From the NCBI GenBank assembly GCA_028869325.1, contig JAGWST010000151.1, positions 1 to 13,698 of the forward strand: a stretch of 13,698 nt of DNA. The letters are read 5' to 3'. Positions 8,787 to 13,698 of this stretch are shown in pieces. Position numbers and translations under genes: made by a program. The stretch's first letter is position 1, and each line of letters begins with the position of its first letter. The DNA comes from a bacterium. GTDB taxonomy: Bacteria; Vulcanimicrobiota; Vulcanimicrobiia; Vulcanimicrobiales; SCRA01. The notes below the pieces were generated by a model that had not been told where the DNA came from, did no database searches, and was given only the letters and a program-made list of their open reading frames with translations.

Positions 8787-9983
8787 TTAGTGGGTCGACC
8801 AGGAGGGGAAGGGCACCATGGCCGTCATCTGTGCCTCGTCCTTCGGATAGATGACGAACTGCTTGCCGTTCTTCCACTGCAGAACCATCGCGGCGTAGCC
8901 GACCTGCGAGCCGTTCTTGTCGACCTTATAGGTGCCCATGATGGTGCGCATGGTCATGACGGAGAGCTCGTCGCGGAGCTTGTCCTGATCCAGCGAGCCG
9001 ACCTTGGTGATCGCCGCGCCGAGGACCTCGAGCCCCCCAAAGGCCGCCGCCGCGTGGTAATCCGGAGGCGTGCCGAAGTCGGCCGTAAAGCCCTTGACGA
9101 ACTCCGCGTTCCCCGCCGTCTTGAGCTCGGCGCTCCAGTTGGCGGTCCCCATCACGCCGTCGGCGTCCTTGCCGTTCTGCTGGCCGAAGTTGGGCTCCGT
9201 CGGACCGACACCTTCGTAGAGAATCTTCGGCGCGAAGTTCGCCTGCTTCAAGGCCCGCAAGAGACCGATCGAGTCGGGCAGGTAACAGGCCGAGAGCACG
9301 ACGTCAGGGTTGGCCTCCTTGATCTTCTGCGCGATCGAGGTGTAGTCGGAGGCATTGTGGGGGTAGAGCTGGTCGAAGACGATCGTCATCCCCATCTCCT
9401 TGGCGTAGCCGGCGGCGCCGGCGACGACGGAACGCGGGAAGAGCGAGTCCTCGCCGGAGACGGCGATCGTCTTGTAGCCGTGCTCCTTGGCGATCTCCAT
9501 CGGGCCCTTGATATAGAGCGGTGACTGTTGGATGCCTTGGAAGATATAGGTCAGCCCACGCGAGTATATCTTTGGCGAGGATCCGCCGGGACCCATCATG
9601 ACCATCTTGTGTTGCTGCGAGACGTTCGCGACGGAGGCGGTGACCTCGCTCGAATACGGGCCCACGATCAAGTCCACATGGTCCTGGTCGATGAGCCGTT
9701 GGTAGAGCCGCACGGCGTTGGCGGCATCGCTGGCGTCGTCGTAGGTCTTGAGCTCGAGTTGACGCCCGAGCAATCCGCCCTTGGCGTTCTGCTGCTTGAC
9801 CCAGTACTGGTAGCCTCGCAGCTGAAACTTCGCGCTGTTGGCGTAGGCTCCAGTCTCCGATATCGTGCCACCGATGACGATGGGCCTACCGGCGGCACGT
9901 GCCCGCGCGAACGAGCTGCCCACCACGAGCGCAGCTCCCGCCACGGCGGTGGAACCGATCATCTGGCGACGTGTCTGCTTCAT
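8787..9983 (-). CDS. ABC transporter substrate-binding protein, branched-chain amino acid type
   Basis: This 398-residue periplasmic binding protein (LivK-like, type I fold) captures the ligand for LivHMGF. The N-terminus TRRQMIGSTAVAGAALVVGS is a twin-arginine-like signal, with likely cleavage after ARA or ARAA near residue 31. There is no lipobox cysteine. The mature part starts PIVIGGTISETGAYAN, followed by GGLLGRQLELKTYDD and DLIVGPYSSEVTASVA, which are standard ligand-pocket strands. A strong AGAGGAGGTG site four bases upstream of the ATG predicts the highest translation rate in the operon, as expected for a binding protein. The ligand cannot be read from sequence; the mutase and selenoprotein genes around it suggest something other than ordinary leucine. 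Confidence 0.93.
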   Translation of the reverse strand: MKQTRRQMIGSTAVAGAALVVGSSFARARAAGRPIVIGGTISETGAYANSAKFQLRGYQYWVKQQNAKGGLLGRQLELKTYDDASDAANAVRLYQRLIDQDHVDLIVGPYSSEVTASVANVSQQHKMVMMGPGGSSPKIYSRGLTYIFQGIQQSPLYIKGPMEIAKEHGYKTIAVSGEDSLFPRSVVAGAAGYAKEMGMTIVFDQLYPHNASDYTSIAQKIKEANPDVVLSACYLPDSIGLLRALKQANFAPKILYEGVGPTEPNFGQQNGKDADGVMGTANWSAELKTAGNAEFVKGFTADFGTPPDYHAAAAFGGLEVLGAAITKVGSLDQDKLRDELSVMTMRTIMGTYKVDKNGSQVGYAAMVLQWKNGKQFVIYPKDEAQMTAMVPFPSWSTH

Positions 9984-9996
9984 TTGGCACCTCCTC

Positions 9997-10728
9997 TTAA
10001 GTAGATAAGTGCTGTGGAATGAGGTCGAAGGCGCCGGCTCTTCCGAGGGAGCCGGAGCGCTCTAGTTGCTCCAAGAGCAACGCGCAGCCGACGCGCACGT
10101 GCTCCTCGGCCCAGTTGCGCGCCTCTTGCGCGGAGCCCGACTCCAGCGCCCCGATCAGCGCGCGGTGATGCTGCATGGCAAGATGCGACCAACCTGGGAC
10201 CATCGCATGGAAGGCGTGCGGAACGCTGTACGACACTTGACGTAGTATCCGCGCGAGCCGCGGCGCCCCCGCCTCGAGGTTGATGAGCCGATGGAACTTC
10301 CAATTGAGGTCGTCGATCGACTCCTTCGAGCGTCCCGCCGCGACGCGCTCCATTCTGCGCTGGAGTCGTCTGCAGGCCTCCAACAGCGGCGGGAGGGCCC
10401 GCGCGGCGGCACGCGCGGCAAGCTCCCCCGAGAGAAAGGCGTGCAGGAGATAGACGTCGCGGACATCCTCGCGCGTCATCGGAATCACGCGCACGCCGCG
10501 CGCCTTGGCGATCTCGACCAAACCCTCACGCTCCAACTCCATGAGTGCCGAGCGCACGGGGGTGATGCTGGTACCGAGTGCGCGCGCAAGATCGGCCATG
10601 CGCATCCAGCGAGTGGAGTCGATGCGCCCCGCAACGATGAGATCGCGCAGGTAGGCCAGCGAGCGTTGCGAGAGCGTGGCGTCGTGCGTGGCGTCGTGCG
10701 TGGCGGGGGGGAGCACGACGTGCCTCAT
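9997..10728 (-). CDS. GntR-family transcriptional regulator with FCD ligand domain
   Basis: A 243-residue regulator. Residues about 18-85 form the GntR winged helix ([19 protein letters not shown] is the recognition-helix region). Residues about 88-220 form an all-helical FCD domain with candidate metal or ligand residues Asn142/His146 (NWKFH), His188 and His210. FCD regulators usually bind carboxylates or amino-acid-like metabolites. It lies between the mutase subunits and the binding protein, with an ATGA overlap upstream and 13 bases before the next ATG, so it is probably autoregulated with the operon. The N-terminus contains a duplicated THDA encoded by a 12-bp tandem repeat. No ribosome-binding site is obvious; translation is probably coupled. 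Confidence 0.9.
   Translation of the reverse strand: MRHVVLPPATHDATHDATLSQRSLAYLRDLIVAGRIDSTRWMRMADLARALGTSITPVRSALMELEREGLVEIAKARGVRVIPMTREDVRDVYLLHAFLSGELAARAAARALPPLLEACRRLQRRMERVAAGRSKESIDDLNWKFHRLINLEAGAPRLARILRQVSYSVPHAFHAMVPGWSHLAMQHHRALIGALESGSAQEARNWAEEHVRVGCALLLEQLERSGSLGRAGAFDLIPQHLST
10681..10704. repeat. 12-bp tandem repeat, two perfect copies
   Basis: GTCGTGCGTGGC occurs twice in a row (10681-10692 and 10693-10704), with a partial copy (GCGTGGC) just before at 10674-10680. It lies in the 5' end of the GntR gene and encodes the duplicated residues T-H-D-A. It looks like a slippage duplication in an unconstrained N-terminal extension. Confidence 0.85.
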
Positions 10729-11120
10729 CGCGCCGCGCGCCCGCGATCGTAACGCAGAAAGGCGCCGACGACCTCACCCATCGGCGAGCCCGTGGGGAAG
10801 ACCTCGGCGGCGCCAAGCGCCTTGAGCCGCTCCACGTCGCGCGGTGGTATCGCCCCGCCTACCAGCACGGGCACCTCCGCCGCGCCGCGCTCCGAGAGGC
10901 GCTCGATCAGTTTCTTCGTGAGGCTCAGGTGCGCGCCGGAGAGAATGCTCAATCCGACCGCGTCGGCATCCTCCTGTACGGCGGCCTCGGCGATCTGCTC
11001 CGGCGTCCGGCGCAGGCCCGTATAGATCACCTCCGCCCCCGCATCGGCCAGCGCGCGAGCGATGATTTTCGCTCCACGATCGTGCCCGTCGAGTCCGGGT
11101 TTGGCGATCACGATGCGCAT
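10725..11120 (-). CDS. Acyl-CoA mutase small subunit, B12-binding (methylmalonyl-CoA mutase C-terminal domain type)
   Basis: A 131-residue stand-alone cobalamin-binding subunit. DGHDRG (residues 11-16) is the DxHxxG motif whose His13 replaces dimethylbenzimidazole as the lower cobalt ligand. GLSILSGAH carries the SxL motif (Ser54, Leu56) and VLVGGAIPP the GG motif (84-85). It binds adenosylcobalamin and pairs with the large subunit encoded just upstream, whose TGA shares one base with this ATG. Separate large and small subunits are found in archaeal-type methylmalonyl-CoA mutases, isobutyryl-CoA mutase and 2-hydroxyisobutyryl-CoA mutase. The stop overlaps the regulator's ATG. Confidence 0.93.
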   Translation of the reverse strand: MRIVIAKPGLDGHDRGAKIIARALADAGAEVIYTGLRRTPEQIAEAAVQEDADAVGLSILSGAHLSLTKKLIERLSERGAAEVPVLVGGAIPPRDVERLKALGAAEVFPTGSPMGEVVGAFLRYDRGRAAR

Positions 11121-12715
11121 CAGATCACGATGGGCTCGCGGAACTCACCGAATGCCGCTCGCAGCCGATCGCAGATTTCGCCGAGCGTGCAATACGACTC
11201 CACCGCCTCGATCAACGGCGGCATCAGGTTCTCCGTGCCCTCGGCTGCCGCCCGCAGGTGCGCGAGGGCGGCGCCGGCGCGGGCGGGATCGCGTCTGGCG
11301 CGTACAGCCTGCAGGCGCGCGATCTGCGTGCGGACGGAAGAGTCGTCGAGCTCGAAGAGCTCCAGCCGATGCGCCGTACCGTTCGTGCGAAAACGATTGA
11401 CGCCGACGAGGACGTCGTCGCCGGCCTCGATCCGGCGTTGTTTGCGGTAGGCCTCGTCGGCGATGAGCTGCTGGATATAGCCGCCCTCCACGCACGCCAC
11501 CATCCCGCCGCGCTCGGCGATCTCCGCCATGATGCCCAGCACGTGACGCTCCGTGGCATCGGTCAGCGACTCCACGTAGTAGGATCCGCCCAGCGGATCG
11601 GCGACCTCGGCCGCGCCGGTCTCATAGGCGAGGATCTGCTGCGTGCGCAGGGCCAGCTCGGCGCTCTCTTGGGTCGGGATGGCGAACGGCTCGTCCCAGG
11701 CAGCGGTGAAGATGGAGCTAGCCCCGCCGAAGACCGAGGCCATCGCCTCGAAGGCCACGCGAATGGCGTTGTTCATCGGCTGCTCGGCCTGCAGCGTGCT
11801 GCCGCCGCAGACCAAGCCGAAGCGAAACGCCCACGAGCGCGGATCGTGCGCGCCGAAGCGCTCGCGCATCAGCCGCGCCCAGATACGCCGCGCCGCACGG
11901 TACTTTGCGACCTCCTCGAAGAAGTCGCTGTGCGTGTAGAAGAAGAAGCTGATGTTGCCGGCGAAGGCGTCGATCTCCATGCCGCGCTCCAAGCAGCGCT
12001 GCACGTAGGTGATGCCGTCGGCGAGCGTGAAGGCCAGCTCCTGCACGGCGGTGGCGCCGGCATCCCGGAAGTGCGCGCCGGCGACGCTGATCGCGTTGAA
12101 GCGCGGCAGCTCGCGCGAGCAGTAGTCGATGGTGTCGACGATCAGCCGCAGCGAGGGCTCGACGGGATAGATCCACGTTCCACGCGAGACGTACTCTTTG
12201 AGGATGTCGTTCTGAATGGTGCCGGATATCTTGCGCAGATCGGCGCCTTGGCGCTTTGCGACGGCCACGTACATCGCCAGCAGCACCGCCGCCGTGGCAT
12301 TGATGGTGAACGAGGTGGTGATGCGCTCCAGCGCGATGCCGGCGAAGAGGCGCTGCATGTCGTCGAGCGTGTCGATGGCCACGCCGACGCGTCCGACCTC
12401 CTCCTCGGCGCGCGGGTCGTCGGAGTCGTAGCCCAACTGCGTCGGCAGATCGAGCGCGACGCTGAGGCCGGTCTGCCCTTGATCGAGGAGATAGCGATAG
12501 CGCGCGTTCGACTCGTCGGCGGTGCCGAAGCCGGAGTACTGGCGGAAGGTCCAGAGCTTGCCGCGGTAGCCGTCGGCGCGCACGCCGCGCGTATACGGGA
12601 AGCAGCCCGGATCGGCGACGCCGGAGGCGTACGAAGAGCCGTCCCAGTCAGAAGGCCCGTACGCAGGCTTCCGGGGGATTCCCGATGGTGTGGTGGACTC
12701 CCGTTTCTCGCTCAA
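11120..12715 (-). CDS. Adenosylcobalamin-dependent acyl-CoA mutase, large subunit (methylmalonyl-CoA mutase-like, divergent)
   Basis: This is the catalytic TIM-barrel subunit, 531 residues from TTG 12715, the start chosen because GGGGAGG lies 13 bases upstream. GTG 12745 (541 residues) is an alternative without such a site. Recognisable blocks are [68 protein letters not shown] and [13 protein letters not shown]. Compared by memory with Propionibacterium methylmalonyl-CoA mutase, Tyr89, Thr195, Gln197, Arg207, His244 and Ser285 have counterparts (Y60, T166, Q168, R178, H215, S256). Tyr243 is Ala214, Arg283 is Asn254 and His328 is Gly300. The mutase chemistry is likely retained and Arg207 suggests a second carboxylate, but the pocket is enlarged, so the substrate may differ from methylmalonyl-CoA. 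No MeaB-type chaperone gene is in the window. Confidence 0.88.
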   Translation of the reverse strand: MSEKRESTTPSGIPRKPAYGPSDWDGSSYASGVADPGCFPYTRGVRADGYRGKLWTFRQYSGFGTADESNARYRYLLDQGQTGLSVALDLPTQLGYDSDDPRAEEEVGRVGVAIDTLDDMQRLFAGIALERITTSFTINATAAVLLAMYVAVAKRQGADLRKISGTIQNDILKEYVSRGTWIYPVEPSLRLIVDTIDYCSRELPRFNAISVAGAHFRDAGATAVQELAFTLADGITYVQRCLERGMEIDAFAGNISFFFYTHSDFFEEVAKYRAARRIWARLMRERFGAHDPRSWAFRFGLVCGGSTLQAEQPMNNAIRVAFEAMASVFGGASSIFTAAWDEPFAIPTQESAELALRTQQILAYETGAAEVADPLGGSYYVESLTDATERHVLGIMAEIAERGGMVACVEGGYIQQLIADEAYRKQRRIEAGDDVLVGVNRFRTNGTAHRLELFELDDSSVRTQIARLQAVRARRDPARAGAALAHLRAAAEGTENLMPPLIEAVESYCTLGEICDRLRAAFGEFREPIVI

Positions 12716-12848
12716 CGAAACGTACGCACCTCCCCATGCCGCCACACCACGACACGCGGTACCATAGCCCGACAGGCTCCTGTCAATCGACCGGGAACTG
12801 ACCTATCCTGACGGTAGCATAGGAGATATTTCTAGACAAGGGGTTCGC
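12716..12848. promoter_or_regulatory. Divergent intergenic region with candidate control elements
   Basis: This short gap separates the leftward mutase-transporter-selenoprotein unit from the rightward crotonase gene, so promoters for both should lie here. On the - strand TTGACA (12786-12781) is a good -35 candidate, but the nearest -10-like TATGGT is only 14 bases on, so the promoter is uncertain. For the + strand, TAGCAT (12815-12820) and GATATT (12825-12830) are weak -10 candidates with no matching -35. A loose inverted repeat, CCTAT-12-ATAGG, spans 12802-12823. AAGGGG (12838-12843) is the ribosome-binding site for the TTG at 12849. Confidence 0.5.
12771..12784. promoter_or_regulatory. Perfect 14-bp dyad, candidate operator
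   Basis: GACAGG-CT-CCTGTC is a perfect 6-2-6 inverted repeat in the divergent promoter gap. It overlaps four bases of the - strand TTGACA hexamer. Its location and symmetry fit a dimeric repressor site, with the GntR protein of the operon as the obvious candidate. Its base sequence is not a match to a GntR consensus I can name. Confidence 0.4.
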
Positions 12849-13646
12849 TTGCCGCGCACCACCCACTCGACGATCGCGTTGGAGCGCCATGCGGACGGCC
12901 GCATCCTCGTGCTGGCGCTCAATCGCCCGGCGCTTCACAACGCGATCAATCTGCGCATGATCGACGAGATCGGCGGCGTGCTCTCGCAGGCCGCCCAAGA
13001 CCCCGGGCTTGCATGCTTGGTCATCACCGGGACCGGCGAGAAGACCTTCACCTCGGGGGGCGACCTTAAAGAGTTTGCCTCGATTCGCACGCGCGAGGCG
13101 GCCGAGGAGATGTCGCTGCGGATGCAGCGTCTGGCGCGGGCGATTCGCCGCGCCCCCTTTCCCGTGCTCGCCGCCATGAACGGTGACGCCTACGGCGGGG
13201 GCTTGGAGTTCTCGCTGGCGGCGGACGCGCGGGTCGTCGACGAGCGGGCCAAGCTCGGCTTTCTCCAGGTGACCATCGGTGTGACGCCCGCCTGGCGCGG
13301 CATCTCTCGCGCGCGCGAGCTGCTGCCGAGATCGACGGCGCTGCTGCTGATGTTGACCGGCGACGTCGTCGACGCGCAACAGGCGTTGGCCTTCGGCCTG
13401 GTCGACCGCGTCGCCCCCGCCGGTTGCGCGCTAGAGGTTACGCTGACCATCGCGCGGCGCATCGCCTCGCATCCGCCGCTTGCGGTGCGCGCCATCAAGC
13501 GGATGCTGGACGCCCCGTCCGGCGACGAAGACGAGGCGTTGCAGCGAGAGGCGTCGTCGTTCGCCGGCTCCTGGATATCCGAGGATCATTGGGAGGCGCT
13601 TGCCGCTCGCAGCGAGCGGCGTGCCGGAGAGTACAGAGGGCGATGA
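12849..13646 (+). CDS. Enoyl-CoA hydratase/isomerase (crotonase) family protein, atypical active site
   Basis: A 265-residue crotonase-fold protein from TTG 12849, with AAGGGG five bases upstream. LNRPALHNAIN (residues 24-34) and FTSGGDLKEF (67-76) form the CoA site and first oxyanion-hole strand; NGDAYGGGLEFSLAADARV (111-129) forms the second. The first catalytic Glu of hydratases (Glu144 in rat crotonase) is present as Glu120. The second (Glu164), exactly 20 residues on, is Gln140 in the LGFLQVTIGVTPAWRG segment. True hydratases need both. The GVTPAWRG pattern recalls ethyl- and methylmalonyl-CoA decarboxylase-like members. It is divergent from the mutase operon and overlaps the next gene by ATGA. 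Confidence 0.9.
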   Translation: MPRTTHSTIALERHADGRILVLALNRPALHNAINLRMIDEIGGVLSQAAQDPGLACLVITGTGEKTFTSGGDLKEFASIRTREAAEEMSLRMQRLARAIRRAPFPVLAAMNGDAYGGGLEFSLAADARVVDERAKLGFLQVTIGVTPAWRGISRARELLPRSTALLLMLTGDVVDAQQALAFGLVDRVAPAGCALEVTLTIARRIASHPPLAVRAIKRMLDAPSGDEDEALQREASSFAGSWISEDHWEALAARSERRAGEYRGR

Positions 13647-13698
13647 GCTTCTTCGACGCCCTCTACGCGGGTGGCAAGGGGATCTACGGCCAGGAGCC
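13643..13698 (+). CDS. Start of an unidentified gene, truncated by window end
   Basis: ATG 13643 overlaps the crotonase stop (ATGA) and opens a frame running to the window edge: MSFFDALYAGGKGIYGQE. Eighteen residues are too few to identify. The coupling shows it is probably co-transcribed with the crotonase gene. Confidence 0.6.
   Translation, partial: MSFFDALYAGGKGIYGQE

Noticed and set aside
12802..12823. CCTAT-12-ATAGG inverted repeat as a second operator
   Set aside because: Arms are only 5 bp with a long spacer, which occurs often by chance; mentioned only within the intergenic entry.

Overview
The window is GC-rich bacterial DNA, densely coded on both strands, with many 1-4 base gene overlaps and several GTG/TTG starts. 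The host cannot be named from it. The substrate-binding protein has a twin-arginine-like signal peptide and no lipobox cysteine, which fits a cell with a periplasm better than a typical monoderm. One gene appears to need selenocysteine, so the host should carry selA, selB, selC and selD elsewhere.

Left part (1-3841, + strand): the arginine biosynthesis operon argH(partial)-argC-argJ-argD, tightly overlapping. argB, which often lies between argJ and argD, is not here.

Centre and right (12745 down to 3863, - strand): one long, almost gapless unit. In transcription order it encodes an acyl-CoA mutase large subunit, its separate B12-binding subunit, a GntR/FCD regulator, a periplasmic branched-chain-amino-acid-type binding protein, LivH, LivM, LivG and LivF, a 368-residue conserved protein of unknown function, and a UGSC-family selenoprotein. 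The selenoprotein reads through an in-frame TGA (codon 93). The TGA is followed by a perfect 8-bp hairpin with a UGUAU loop at the spacing expected of a bacterial SECIS element. Without recoding it would look like two unrelated fragments of 92 and 72 residues.

Right edge (12849-13698, + strand): a divergently transcribed crotonase-fold protein whose second catalytic Glu is Gln, coupled to a gene cut off by the window end. The 12716-12848 gap holds a perfect dyad (12771-12784) that could be an operator for the GntR protein.

Reading as a system (inference): an importer takes up a carboxylate or amino-acid-like compound under GntR control. A Sec-dependent redox pair (368-residue protein plus UGSC protein, with a UxxCxxC motif and a C-terminal CxxxxC tail) acts on it or on a partner. 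A B12 mutase with altered active-site residues and a non-hydratase crotonase (perhaps a decarboxylase) handle CoA-ester rearrangement. The mutase differs from methylmalonyl-CoA mutase at three substrate-pocket positions, so its substrate is probably not simply methylmalonyl-CoA.
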